NCBI GenBank assembly: GCA_037953625.1
Contig: CM075650.1
Span: forward strand, 149,821,206-149,885,205
Direction: 5' to 3'
Length of the DNA: 64,000 nt
Origin: Crotalaria pallida
Lineage: Eukaryota; Streptophyta; Magnoliopsida; Fabales; Fabaceae
Shown here: positions 1-12,100 of the stretch, one piece after another
How positions within the stretch are numbered: position 1 is the stretch's first letter
How the letters are laid out: each line of letters begins with the position of its first letter
The notes under the pieces: generated by a model
What the model saw: only the letters and a program-made list of their open reading frames with translations
Database searches by the model: none
What the model was told of the DNA's origin: nothing
Program-made: the position numbers and the translations under genes

Positions 1-1430
1 TTACTTAGTTAACCCACCTTTTTAAAGGAAAATTCTATAATAACCTTACAAATTTTCAATAATCCCAAAATACCCCTTTTTTATTCCTTCCTTATCCCTT
101 CCTTCTTTCACTCATTTTTAAATTTGAAATTCAAATCTCTCTCTCACCTTTTCATATCACAAAATCAAGAGCACATTCTAGTTTCCATGTGTTTCTAGTT
201 ATACTAAAAAAAAAAAAAGGAGAAACAGAGGCTAAGAAGAAGAAAGAAGAAAGTAGTAGAAGAAGAAGGAAGCAGCACAGGGAACACAAGGAATCGAAGA
301 AGAGATAAGAAAGCAGCACAAGAGGTTACATTTCCTCTCTTATACTTTGCTGCAACTGTTTTTTTTTTTTTTTAATTTTCGGTTTTATTTGCATAAGGTT
401 GTAGATCCGTTAGAAACTTTGATTTACGTTGATTGTAGATCTGTTGTTGTTTAGTTTCGGTTTCCAAATCGTGTATTATTGTTGTTTAGTTTCGGTTTCC
501 AAATCCTGTATCTGCTTCGTAACGCCATAAATTTAGGTGTAGCTCGCTTAGGGGTCAGCGAGAACATGAATTTTTACTCTCGCTGAGGGTGCAACGAGAG
601 TACAAATTCATGCTCTCGCTGCACCCTCAGCGAGGGTTTTTTTTTTAATAATTTTAATATTTATAAAAATAATTATTTAAAGTTATATAAAAAAAATTTA
701 TTTTATATTTTACCAAAATATATATTTATAAGATATAGATAAGATAAGAATTTGTTATCTTATGATGTTGAGATCAGATAAGATATACAGGAAAAAAATC
801 GGATAAATATTAGTTAATTTAAATAATGAATAATAACTTTAAATTAATTTAAATACATTCATCCTGATATATTTGGCTGCATCAATTCTTTCATATATAA
901 GAGATTTGAATTTGTTTATGTTATGATGTTGAGATCAGAATAGATTATTATGATTATAATGTTTATATTATTGAAAAAGGAATAGGATTAGTTAATTTAA
1001 AAAATTAGATATTATGCTTTGGGTTAGTGACTGTTAGGAATATTTGATTTTAGTTTTATTTATTTTTATTTATTTTTTATTTATTTTATTTGATTATTAT
1101 TTAATTTTAACTCTTTTTTATTTTTTATTTATTTGTTATATTTTTTTATTTATTGCTAATATTTTTTTATTTTATTGTATTATTATTTAATTTTAAATTT
1201 ATATTTTATTTTTATTGTATTTTTTAATTTATTTATTTTATTTTATTATTTATTTTTAATATTTATTTATTCTATTTTATCATAATTTAATTTTAACTTT
1301 TAATTTTTATTTTATTGCTTTTCTTGATTATTATTTAATTGTAATTTTTATGTTATTGCTTTTCTTGATTATTATTTGTTTTATTGCATTTTATAATTTA
1401 TTATTTTGACATTCTATTTTGCAATTTCAG
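1..1430. other. A+T-rich region upstream of the PMD gene relic
   Basis: No gene is visible. The first 350 bases are pyrimidine- then purine-rich, like a 5' leader. A perfect-looking hairpin lies at 556-621. From about 640 to 1420 the sequence is almost pure A+T with many short TATTTATTTT-type runs, like a plant intron or degraded TE. The acceptor-like gcaatttcag just before 1431 suggests that this stretch includes an intron leading into the PMD exon. The opening bases may be the end of a larger element that starts outside the window. Confidence 0.5.
556..621. repeat. Hairpin of CTCGCTG-type palindromes
   Basis: Two 27-base arms (556-582 and 595-621) are inverted copies with about two mismatches, separated by 12 bases. 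The arm ends (cagcgag / ctcgctg) recur just downstream at about 622-635, so a second fold can compete with the first. Transcribed, it would make a stem-loop. It lies about 0.8 kb upstream of the PMD relic. No function is known to me. Confidence 0.75.
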
Positions 1431-2633
1431 ATGCCGAGGATGAAGAACGCAACCGTCACTGGCAACGGGGATGACGATGACATGCCCATGATGGGAGAGT
1501 ATTTGACAGCGTCGGGTAGACGGCGACGGATGGAGCAAGGAGGACCTTCCCATGCCGCTCCTGATCCCTCTTCTTCGGACGGTGATGATGGTGCCGATGA
1601 TACAGAGACGGAGACCCTCTATGAGGATCATCAGGATACTTCGCTGTTGAGGTCATACGACGAGCATCAGGCGAAGCTTATATGGCAAGGACGGGTAAGT
1701 ATTTGTAACGAGACCAAAAAATAATTTAAATTTAATTTTATCTATTTCTTTAATTAATTGATATTTATTTGTTTTACTAATTTCTCTTAATTTAAATTGT
1801 GCAGGATCGTACCTTAAACCGATGCCACAACCACGCATTCGATTTTCCGTTGTTAGATGCCGTGCCACAGCAAGTGCCTTAAACCGATGTCACAACCACG
1901 CATTCGATTGATCGGTTCATCTTACAATGTAGTCGACAGGCGATTGATCGGGGCATTCATCGATAGATGGTATGAGGATACCGATACGTTTCATCTCCCA
2001 TGTGGGGAGATGACTATCACGCTGGACGACGTGTCATGTATCCTCCATATCCTGGTGACTGGGCATTTGATCAGTTGGGATAAACCCAACCAGGCGGAGG
2101 CAGTTTTGCTGATGACTCAGCTGCTTGGTATGGGTCAGGCTGAGGCTACCACGGAGGCGATGGAGATTAAGACTGGTGCTATAAGGTTTACCACGTTGAA
2201 GGTGATGTACAACAGAGCGGTTGGGATTGGACGATTTGATATTGTGGCTAGATGTTATCTGCTTTACCTGGTGGGTAGCACACTGTTCGCAGATAAGACA
2301 AACAACTCTGTTGGCTGTCACCTGCTGTACGCTTTGGAGGACCTCACCGCGGTTGATGAATATGCATGGGGGGCTAGTGCACTGGCATATTTATATGGTC
2401 ACCTGTCATTCGCCAGCAAGGCGAATAAGGTCTCCTTGGCCGTATACATGTTTTTGCTGCAGGTAAACAAATACGAATTCATAATGTTTGATTCATAAAA
2501 ATATTCATCATTTTATTTAAATTCATAATGTTTTTTTAAATTCTTTATTTAAATTAATTAATTGATGGTTTATTTGCAGGCATGGATACTGGACCATTTT
2601 TCAACAATTGGTCCATGTGCTATACTGAAATAT
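1431..2633 (+). pseudogene. Truncated plant mobile domain (PMD / MAIN-like) gene
   Basis: Three exon-like blocks are recognisable. Block 1 (1431-1694) has an acidic, Arg/Ser-rich N-terminus ending in LLRSYDEHQAKLIWQGR, followed by a gtaagt donor. Block 2 (1805-2462) contains the PMD core: RLIGAFIDRWYEDTDTFHLP, then CGEMTITLDDVSCILHI and a Leu/Ala-rich helical stretch to VYMFLLQ. Block 3 (from 2580) gives AWILDHFSTIGPCAILKYP. PMD proteins (MAIN, MAIL1, the misnamed 'PP7 long form' homologues) occur in plants both as cellular genes and carried by Mutator-like and Ty3 elements. This copy looks dead: a 65-base-offset duplication at 1812-1909 causes a stop and frame change before the core, and a SINE fragment replaces everything after about 2633. 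It is probably TE-borne, given its setting. Confidence 0.82.
1812..1909 (+). repeat. 33-bp direct duplication inside the PMD relic
   Basis: The 33 bases beginning ccttaaaccgatg at 1812 recur at 1877 with one substitution. The 65-base offset is not a multiple of three, so the first copy runs into a stop and the PMD core resumes in another frame. Confidence 0.85.
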
Positions 2634-2730
2634 CCCGCTAGGAGAGCTAGACACACATCTCGATCCAGATTAGTCTCTAGGGCTCTCTGGTATTAAGGGT
2701 GCTCTTGGGGATACCGATGGTTCCGCAAAG
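2633..2730 (+). mobile_element. 3' fragment of a tRNA-derived SINE
   Basis: This stretch matches, in the same order, the 3' half of the full-length SINE found on the minus strand at 54803-55009. Shared blocks are ggattagtct, ggtattaagggtg and ggggataccg...ggttccgc. The tRNA-like head with its A and B boxes is missing. It joins directly onto the PMD relic and truncates it. Confidence 0.75.
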
Positions 2731-2866
2731 AATTCTTACCAAAAATATTCAAAGAATGGTTGAAATATGATAATTTTATCTCTTTGGGTTGTCATATTTT
2801 ATCACTTTGAACCCTTCACTTCAAATACAGTGAGATTGCAAAATATAACAAAACTAATTTAATTAT

Positions 2867-3000
2867 TTTTTTTTCCATGACCGGAGTGTCCACAGCCGAC
2901 CGCAGTGACTAATGCTGCTGCATGCACAAGGCAGGATTCGAACATCTGACCTTGCTTAAGCGTGGATCAATCCTTACTACTGAACCACACGCTTGGGGTT
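2867..3000 (-). mobile_element. SINE with perfect 16-bp target-site duplication
   Basis: Read on the minus strand, the element starts with a tRNA-like head: A-box-like gtggttcagtagtaagga and B-box-like gatgttcgaatcctgcc. It ends in a short A-run at 2867-2873. The same 16 bases, aaactaatttaattat, flank it at 2851-2866 and 3001-3016, as expected for target-primed SINE insertion. The perfect duplication implies a fairly recent insertion. Confidence 0.88.
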
Positions 3001-3016
3001 AAACTAATTTAATTAT

Positions 3017-4527
3017 GGTGGTAGCAAAATATACAAAATATTTTATAGCATGCATCTTTTAAGCTTATGTCAATGGTACAGGTAAGCATACGAGCTGAGA
3101 GAGAAAAATATTTAGCATCCAAATGGTATGGGCTTGAAAGTGAATGGAAGAGAAAGATGGAATAAAGTGCGAGCATCCTGAAATTTCATGATTAAAGCGT
3201 CGTCAACTCCTTCATTACAAACATATCTCTCACTTGCTGATGTGTTTAAATATGTGCCTCATGTCAATTTGCCATTGGCCGGACCAGTGCTAACGTTGTG
3301 CAGTTTCTCCCCAAAAAGACTTTCTATGTTTTTATTAGATAATATGATCCACGCTTGTGTGATAAGTTTAAATGCCTCATCCACCTACTAATTAATTTTT
3401 ATTAGTCTGCAACTTAAGAGACAATTTCTTTTTTGATATCATCTTTGAATTTTTTTCACCATGAATTCAAAACAATTTATCATAAATTGGCTCTTGTGTT
3501 GCATCTTGATAAAAATAATCAAGAAATGTGAATATAGCTTTTAAACTAATCACACAAGCATGAAGTATATTATCCGGTAAAGACAACAAAAATAATGGGG
3601 TAGATACATATAGTAATTCCAATCGGGACCGTGGCTGTGACAAATAATATAGAAACCATATTAATATAGTGAGGCAGAAAAAAATTGTACTTACAATTAT
3701 AATTAAAAAAATTATTATATTAGGAAAGGTTGGCCTCATGGGAAGGTACATCACTGTTCATCAAGATGCATATCACCACTAACCACTATGAAGATTTATA
3801 ATATGATTTGTTTCATTTATCCTTGGTTTGTCTAGTTTTTTGCTTATACTTCTATATATTAGCTTCCTATATAAGGAATATGTCTAAGAATATTCTTTCG
3901 GATATTTTAGAATGCGCTAGAATATGAAATATGCCTTCGAATATTCGGATTTTCTAGAAGCTAGGATAGGGTACGACGTTGATTTCTTTCTTTTTTTTTC
4001 TCCTTTCGGCGGGGGGTGGGTGTTGCCACTAGCGCAATGTTTCAAAAATTGAACCAGATTGGCCGATTCATTGGTGAACCGGTTAGGTGAGTGGTCCATT
4101 ATAAGCATAAAACCATTCTTTTAGATCGGAACAAAACCAGATAAATCAATTAAAAATGGTTAAAACCAATAAAAATTCGAGGTTGTACAACTCGATTGAT
4201 TCGGAAAAAAAAATATGGAGGCTAATGCAGTAGAGAAAAAGAGTTCCATTATGAATAGAAGAAGAGAGATTCAATGTTAAACAGTAAAAAAGGAAAGAAT
4301 ATGGAAAATAAAGATAAGTTTTTAAAAAAATAAAAATAAAAAGTGGAATAATATTATAGACTAACGTGACTGTTTAGCTGTTTTAATTTATTATGTCCAA
4401 TGTATATTCTAGTCATACGACTTTCAAATCCCCTCGACTATTACTTGATGTGCACTTTAATCCAATAACTTTCAAAATGTGCAATTGGATCAAGGAAGTA
4501 GTTATTATTCGTAGAGTACACATAAAT
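3017..4527. other. Intergenic region with a short inverted repeat
   Basis: No coding region is supported. The sequence around 3325-3380 (gataatatgatccacgcttgtgtgat...) recurs inverted at about 3535-3590, with roughly 75-80% identity over about 50 bases, so a degraded MITE is likely. The rest is A+T-rich. I see nothing else I can name. Confidence 0.4.
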
Positions 4528-4787
4528 CGTACTTAGGGAATAGAGAGAAAGTATTTTAACACCCCACAGTCAACTATATACACCCCACTTTTTTTTAAAA
4601 TACCAAAAGTACCATCTCCTAACAAAAAAAAAATCTTACTCTCTTTCCCCCTCTCACCCCCACCCCCATAGCCACCCCACCCCACCTTACCTCACCCCTT
4701 CCCTTCCCTTCCCACGGGCACCCCACCCTCTCCTTCACACCGCCACCGCCCCTCTTCCCACCTAACTATGTAAGTTTTGGTCGTGAC

Positions 4788-5019
4788 CATGGTCATGACC
4801 CTTCTCACAACCATACGTTGAAAAACAGAAGAGGGAAGAGATTGGGGGTTGAGACTCTCTTCACGACCCATGGTCGTGACCCTTCTCACGATCGAACCTT
4901 GAAAAAGAGAAGAGAGAAGAGATTGGGCAGGTCGTGACTCTCTTCATGACCCATGGTCGTGACCCTTCTCACGACCGAACATTGAAAAAGAGAAGAGAGA
5001 ATAGATTGGGCAGGTCGTG
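4788..5019 (+). repeat. ~82-bp tandem repeat with GGTCGTGAC palindromes
   Basis: Three copies (ggtc[a/g]tgacccttctcac starting near 4791, 4872 and 4955) and a fourth interrupted copy resuming at 8163 repeat with a period of 81-83 bases. Each unit carries facing tcacgac / gtcgtga motifs that can pair, plus a purine-rich spacer (agaagagagaa). The repeat lies inside the Mutator-like element, and the solo LTR inserted in its last unit. Confidence 0.8.
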
Positions 5020-6139
5020 TGTAACATCCCAAATTTAATTCCAAGTATAATCTATGTTGGGATGGTCTTAGGGTAGAAGAAATGGAGATATAAGTTAGAA
5101 TTTAGCCAAAAATACATGTAGAACTAGGTTTAAAACATAGAACTTTAGGAAATTTAAAATAAAAGATTGGCAACTCTAAACACAAATTCCACCGTTGGAT
5201 GTGAAGATTAGTATGTAGGGAAGCTTGCTTTAAAATTTGAGGAAGATCCAACGGGTAACGAAGAAGTTATGGTCTTTCAAAGTCTGGATACTGCAAAATT
5301 GTGCAGCTTAATCGCCTCTTAATCGTCTCTTAATCGATTAAGCTGCAATTTAATCGATTAAGAGCTGCTGCTGATGAAAAAAATAAAAGCAAAACACACA
5401 CTCTTTCTTTTCCAAATTCGTTTCTCTCTTCCTCTCTCCCCTAGGGTTCCATTCTCCATCATCAAATCCACCAAGAACAAGTGGGATTTCTTCATTCCAT
5501 CAACAAATCTATTCCTTCTTCACTTCAAGTAAGTGTTTAATGCCATGGATTTCCTCTTTTCTCTCTCTAAATTCGTTTTCCCTTTCTCTATCTTGTCTTC
5601 CATGGTGGTTTTCAACTTTAGGCCATGGAAGCTTCACATTTTCTTGAGTTTTGGCAAGAGGTTATGGCATAAATGCTAACTCTTCTTGTTATGGCAATTA
5701 TATTTGGTTCCTCCCTCTTCCTTTGGATTCTAACTCAATTGGTGGCAAGGCTTTCAAGCTTGGAGCAAGCAAAATCACCTTATCTCCAAGTGTTTGAGGT
5801 AAGGGGGTGGGTTTTGCCTTGTTCTAGGGAGTGGGTTCTAGTTAGTACATAATGCTTGTTAAGGTTATGTGTTAGGGGAGAAAATTAGACTATAAAACCC
5901 TAGGTTATTGAATATGAAATTCTAACTAAATAAATATGTATGATGTTGGATGTAAAGATTAGGAAAAAGGAAACCCAATGATATGATAATGAATTATTTG
6001 ATAAATGAAACTTGGATAATGACTATATTGAAGTACATGAGGAATTGGGTAATGTGATAGTGAAGTTGACATAAATGATTTCTATGATTATTGATTTTAT
6101 TTGTAAAGTTGTGAATTAAATGATAATTAATTACTGTTG

Positions 6140-6142
<3 letters not shown>

Positions 6143-6204
<62 letters not shown>

Positions 6205-6205
6205 T
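6143..6205. repeat. (TA)n followed by (TG)n microsatellite
   Basis: A simple repeat inside the solo LTR: about 22 TA units followed by about 9 TG units. Confidence 0.95.
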
Positions 6206-6916
6206 GTGAAATAAATTGATATAGGAAGAAAATGGAATGGAAACGAATATATGTGTTGTTAAAGCAAAAATATGAGAAGGTGATATTACGTATGTTTGGT
6301 TGAATATATTTGTACACTAAATGTGAAAATATAAATAAAGGTGGAAAAGGGAATGAAATAATTACATGTAAATTAAAAGTGAAACGATGATATTAATTAT
6401 GTGACAAGTATGAGTTGATTGTGTATATTTGTCCCCTTATGTTAAATTTGTTCAATTGTGATTAAATGTATGGTATATGTTTAACCGAGAACATGAATGT
6501 TATTTAAGAGGATTCAGTAATTAATACGGGAAATGAGTATAAATGTTAAGTATTAACAATTGTGAACAAAGGTCATGGTTTATTAATTAAATTTGTGAAT
6601 ATAGGAAACGGAAGTAAAATGATTATGTGTAAACAAAAGGAAAAAGGTGATATATGTAAATTAAAATGAAGGGCAATCTAAATGTTGGGCTATAAAAGAG
6701 AATACTACTTGGTGTGATTGTGATAGTTGAGAAAGGAAATGAATAAAGGAATTACATGAATGATTATGTGTTGATTGTGGTTGGTTGTGATTAAATGTGT
6801 TATGATTGATTGAACAAGAATGTGGTATATATGTTGGCCTCTGTTTTGAGGTGACGATTCTTAAATTGTGATGAATTGTTTATAATGAGAATGATGTTTA
6901 AGTATAACCTATGTGG

Positions 6917-7352
6917 TGGTATGAGGTACCTTCCGGTGTGGAGGTGAAGTACCCACCGACCAAATTGTATGAGGTACCTTCCGGTGTGGAGGTGAGGTAC
7001 AATGGTATGAGGTACCTTCCGGTGTGGAGGTGAAGTACCCATAAGCCAAATGTATGAGGTACCTTCCTGCGTGGAGGTGAAGTACAATAGTGTGTTGACC
7101 TCTGACCTGAGGGACACGGAATGAAATAAATGAATATTGTGTTGACCTCTGACCTGAGGGACACTAAATGAAATAAATTATTAATGTGTTGACCTCTGAC
7201 CTGAGGGACACGAAAGGAATTAAAGTGAGTAATGTGTTGACCTCTGACCTGAGGGACACAAAATGAATTAAAATGTTAAAATATTGACTCTGACCTGAGG
7301 GACACATAAATGGACTGAAGTGATTGGGTGTTGACCTTTGACCTGAGGGACA
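6917..7352 (+). repeat. Two adjacent minisatellites in the solo LTR
   Basis: The first (about 6917-7087) has four units of about 40-45 bases built on gtatgaggtaccttccggtg plus tggaggtgaagtac. The second (about 7091-7352) has six units of about 45-55 bases built on tgttgacctctgacctgagg followed by gacac and a variable A-rich spacer. On the minus strand the second array reads as repeated VSLRSEVNT-like peptides, but this looks like a by-product of the repeat. Confidence 0.9.
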
Positions 7353-8682
7353 CATAATTTAAATAAGGAAAAGTATGAGGGCTTCTGTTTTGAGGTGATA
7401 AAAGTGTTGAATGAAATTTGTGCATTGGCCTCTGATTTGAGGTGATGTACCGAAATAAAATGAGTATGTGAAATGAATAAAAAGAAAAGGAAATGGATGT
7501 TGAATGGAATAATGAAAATGGAAATGTGGAATAAATAATGAGTATGGAAATAATGAAATGAGTATGGTGTGCAATATGTGAATATATGCTTATTTGCTAA
7601 TTGTGTTTGACCTAGCGGGTTGTTATGTCTAGTTAGAGACTGTTTTCTATTTCATGTGCAATGCTCACTCCCTTAACATTTTTCAGGTATGGAGATTGAG
7701 TTGGCACAGCCACCGGCCGAGCAGCTGTACTTTCCCTTACAGGGAGAGTAGGGTGTTATGGGGTTTAGAGGATAATATGGACCTAAGCCTCTTACATTAT
7801 TTTGATGTAAATTTGTTATAAATCTTTTTAAATGAGGCTTGGGATGTTTTGTTTTGATAAAGTTATAGGTTTTGGTTTTTAATACTCAAACTTAGTATTT
7901 TCCGCTGAACTCTGAATATTTGATGCCTCTGATATATTTGGAGCCCATTGGGCCTTGATATGACTTATATATATAATCTGAAGCTCTGCTGGCTATTGGA
8001 TGTTTAATTAAAATTGTTTACCACAGGTTGAATTTTGGAATAGTACGAAAAACAAACAAAACTCCGTCCGTTTGACGGTTGATTTTAATATAATAAAAAT
8101 GAATTTTTAAGTCCGTATTTTATTATAAGGGGGAATTCAGGGTATAAATCCTAGGTGTTACATCGTGACTCTCCTCACGACCCATGGTCGTGACCCTTCT
8201 CACGACCGAAACAAAAAAAAATTAGGTCACGGTGACGGCGACGAATGAAGGACGGCGGGGCTGTTTGCTCTGCTTGTTGTTGTTGTTTAATGTCGCTGAT
8301 GTCTTCTGACATTGATGCTTGCTGCCGCTTCTGTTTGCTTCCGCTGATGTTTGTTGCTTGCTGCCGCCGTCAGTGTTGTTTGCTGCTTGCTCACCATCGT
8401 TGTCATTGTTGTCTGCTGGCGATGGCTATCTTCTTTCAGTGGAGGCTGATGGGTAGAGAAAGAAGAGAGTTGGGTGTGGGGTGGGGAAGGAGGTAGAGAA
8501 AGTGAGTTTTTTTATTAAAGGTGTTTTGATATTTTTACCTTCAAAATGGGGTGTATAAAGTTCTTGATGGGGTGTTAAAATACTTTCTCGTACTTAGGGA
8601 GCATGTAATAATCTTTCCTAACTTTCAAGTGGAATAAGCATAGTAATATGGAAGAAACACAATAACCAGAATATAAAGATAA

Positions 8683-9027
8683 AAATGTTACTTTAGTCCT
8701 CGATATTGCAAGATGATTTCACTTTCGTTCTTGAGATTTCGAAAATTTCTCTTTAGTCTTTAATATTGTAAAATGTTAGATCCCTAGAAGTGATTTCGTT
8801 TAATTCTTCTTTCGATTTAATCTCTAACTTATAAACATTTAATTCAATTTGATTTCTGTGATTATTAAATCCATTTCATTTACATTTTTGGGATGATCGC
8901 TAACAACCCACTTGAGACTTAGGTGAGTAATATTTTACAATCTCAGCAATTAAAGAAGAATTTTCGAAATTTGTGGACGAAAGTGAAACCACCTTGCATT
9001 GTCAAGGACCAAAATACAGTTTTGTCG
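8683..9027. mobile_element. Inverted-repeat MITE upstream of the TAP38 3' end
   Basis: The left arm (ttactttagtcctcgatatt..., 8688 onward, about 90 bases) matches the right arm inverted (to about 9025, aaggaccaaaatacagtttt), with shared ttcactttcgt and tttcgaaaatt blocks. This 'rule-like' TIR type, with ttagtcc/ggacc ends, is a common non-autonomous DNA transposon style in dicots. I did not find a clean target duplication. Confidence 0.6.
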
Positions 9028-9194
9028 AATATAAAACTAACCCTCTAAGAAACCAAAAAAAAAAAAAAAAATCTTTGGTGTCCTAAACCAAGTAGATTCT
9101 AAGATGTGAGCCATGTACAATTAGATTACAAAGGAAGGAAGTTTAGAAGTATATATATCTCTTTGTTTATATACATGACTGATATTTTTCTGAT

Positions 9195-12100
9195 TTATAA
9201 AGAAAGCTGGGATGAAAACCAAATCCCAATTGACACAATGCTAATGGTAGCAAGGGCTTGGACCAGCTCAAAGATAACATTTTGCTTCTGCAGTGGTACA
9301 TTCTGCCAGTCTGTTCTCCTACATCCACTCAAAAAAAAAAAAAAAACACAGGATTATTTATTTACTTATTTATTTATTTTGATGAATTACACAGGATGGT
9401 TAATGAAAATACATTGAAATAATTTGATTAATTAGAATTTATTTTTCTATCTGATACAAAAAAGCATAGCACTTTTGCAACACATTCAGCCTATGAAAAT
9501 TTCTATGCAATACTGCCTTGAAAAATGCTCATATGATAGGAACAATCCATACTTCTACCTAGCAAGAATTTGCATAGTTAAGTTGTGAGTTTTCCTATAT
9601 GCTAGCTCCAGTTTTGTTTTTCACATAACAATAAACAGAACATAATTACTACAGTCATATAAATAAGAAGGTACATACCCTAAATCAGCAATTATAATGC
9701 TGACATTATCCTGTGTACGCCGATCCTGCAGGGTATGTAGTTTATTATAACTGGTGAGAAAATAATAATTTCATAATAACAACTGCCACATAATTTGTCA
9801 AAAGTTAAAGCTTATTACCAGAGCTGCTTCTGCGAGTGCTTCACAAGCTTGCTGAAATAAGAACAAGCAAAATATTATTGGTACAACTTTGATGGCTTAT
9901 TGGAATCACATGTATGAGTGCAATAGCCTCAAGTATAATGGCTTATATATACCTGAATGTTTCCATGTTTCCGTAGTTGATCCCTCACGAAAGAAACTGC
10001 ATCTGAGCTGCAATTTTAGCAAGAGTGTGAAGGTAATTTTCTGGAGAAGCAGCAAAAGAAAGATGGCGAAATCGAGTATAAGGGTCATGCTATATACCTG
10101 CTCATGTAATCCCATAAGCCATCAGATGCTAATACTAGAAACTCCGTGTCTGAGCCAAGAGCAACTTGATAAATATCAGGGCATGCAACAACCAAGTCAT
10201 TGTTGAACCGTACACTGGATCATATAAAGCATTCTTTTATTAAAATTTAATGAAGGTCAAATTGAATGTGATAGTAGAATACCAAGGGCAGAAAATAAGG
10301 AACTTTTATTAATGTTGTCCGAATTGAATGATGCAGAGTTAGTCTCAAATCCAGGAAAATAAAAGCTGAAGATCAAAATTACATGCTTTAGATTATTAGT
10401 CAACAACAAAGTTAGTGGCGATTGGCAACCTTGCTTATTCCTCGGACTTTAATGATCAAAATCAAGCTTCGAAACCAGGACTTGCAAGGACAGAAAAGTA
10501 TAATAAGACTTTTTAGCTGTTTATTTAAACTATTCTTACTCAAGGAATCAAGACTTAGAACCATTATTTGCACTATTCTTACTCAAGGAATCAAGACTTA
10601 GAACCATTCTTAATCCTCTTTTTCTTCCTTAATATAATTTTTCTCCCTATAAAAATCAAAAGTATCAAAGCCAATTCTCCATGGCTCAACTATCATAGTT
10701 TATCTTTTAGCCAGATATAAGTCAGAGTGAAACTGTTTACATCCATTCTCTTGGCTTATATATTACAAGTTACAACCTACATTGAAGAGAGAATTTAAGG
10801 AACAGTTATTACGACACGCACATAAAATTACCTACCGAGAAATAAATTTTTCGGACCATCTTCCTTCCTGAACTCCTTTTTGCAGCATCCTTTTACATGC
10901 AAAAGGTAGATAACCCTTAGGAAACACTTTACGGTGGCAGACCATATATGAAAAAATTATCATAAATCCTTTGTACGATAAGGAGTAATGGAGAGATCAA
11001 GGACTGTACTCATTCTTCTTTGTTTTGAATCGCAAGTCCCCAAATGCACGAGATACAGCAATGTCTCCACAAATTCTACCATTGGATATCTATAGACAAC
11101 AAACATTGGAGTTATCATCACCCATGTAATGAGCTTTACTCGGAAAGAATGTCGAGAATCTTCATTTAGACAAAAAAGGATGAGGCTCCTCCACTATGGT
11201 CAAAACCAACGTAACTTTTTTTGGATTAAATGTTTACTACTCTACTAGTATGAGCGCAACTTTATTTCCTTATTGAGACATTGGATAGCCCATGTCTACA
11301 CTGTGCTGTGTGTGAGCCTAACCTTTTATGTGCATACCCATATATGCAATGAGTCCAAGGGTGTGATTTTGGCCCCCATAAAACCAACAAATTATAAAAG
11401 AAACCATGGCTAGCTCAATCGAAAACAATTATCTTCATTCAAATTGTAATTTGAAATTTAAACTGAGCCTGAAAAGAACACCTAATTATCAACATGATTC
11501 AAAAGTGAGCAATCTCCTTTGACATATACAAAGGGAAGAATATTGATGTTTATGTGATAGTATAGTATTTGACCATGGTTCCCTGTGGGAGTCAAATGAC
11601 ATACATGAAGTTTCTCCAACCGTCGGACCACTATTCATATTTAATAAAATTTAGGAAAGAGAAAAAGGTTATCCACCCCTTTGAACCCCATTTAAGTTCT
11701 CATCCTAGGTTGTAACAATTTTCAAATAAAAGTTTTAATTTAATTATATATAGTTTGATATACTATCGACTAGCGAAGATCGTCAAAAATGTTTGTAAGC
11801 AAATTAAGGAACAAGGAAAACACACCCATCCACCTGCTTCTCTGATTCTTTTGATTTCTTGCAGAGAAACTTTGTTGCTCCCGTATGGTCGGTGAGGACT
11901 AGTCAGCACTTCTGCTTTTCCAGATCTACATAGAACCTGCAAGATGAAATGAGTTGTAGAAATCATGTAATTTAGAAGACACTTGATCCCCAAGATACCC
12001 TAAGTTAAAGATAAATATCAGAATAGTCCCACATCATAGGCTTTTGTTGATGCTTATTGGAAACAAAAAAGTACAAAAAGAAGCTCATTTTTCATCGAAA

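Larger units (their letters stand above)
5020..8162 (+). mobile_element. Solo LTR, ~3.1 kb, probably Ty3/gypsy
   Basis: The ends are TGTAACATCC and GGTGTTACA, giving the TG...CA termini of an LTR. The perfect 5-base duplication tcgtg lies at 5015-5019 and 8163-8167. No gag-pol coding and no second terminal repeat are present, so a single LTR left by recombination is the simplest reading. It includes two TAATCGATTA boxes near 5320-5365, a (TA)n(TG)n tract and two minisatellites. It has the same family signature as the reversed copy at 25669-28232: similar ends, a shared 'cggacggagttt' block, a shared 'agccagcag' block, and a shared ccggccgagcag / ccggtcgagcag block. Very long LTRs of this type are typical of chromovirus lineages; that assignment is inference. 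Confidence 0.75.
4540..8588. mobile_element. Mutator-like TIR element, split by a solo LTR
   Basis: The left end (agagaaagtattttaaca..., then about 30 bases including tatacacccca) is matched inverted by the right end at about 8512-8588. The 12-base cgtacttaggga flanks it at 4528-4539 and 8589-8600. A duplication of 9-12 bases with long TIRs fits a non-autonomous Mutator-like element. Internally there is a pyrimidine-rich leader, an approximately 82-bp tandem repeat with GGTCGTGACC-type palindromes, and near the right end a Cys/Leu-coding G/T-rich stretch (8245-8496) that I do not consider a gene. The element was about 0.9 kb before the LTR insertion. Confidence 0.72.

Noticed and set aside
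6800..7355. Minus-strand open frames rich in SLRSEVNT and EGTSY repeats as a repeat protein
   Set aside because: The frames follow minisatellite units inside a solo LTR and change frame between units; no start context or conserved domain.
8245..8496. Cys/Leu-rich 83-codon frame as a secreted peptide
   Set aside because: It sits within a Mutator-like element on a G/T-rich simple repeat (gttgttgtt, ctgccgc); the peptide is an artefact of the repeat.
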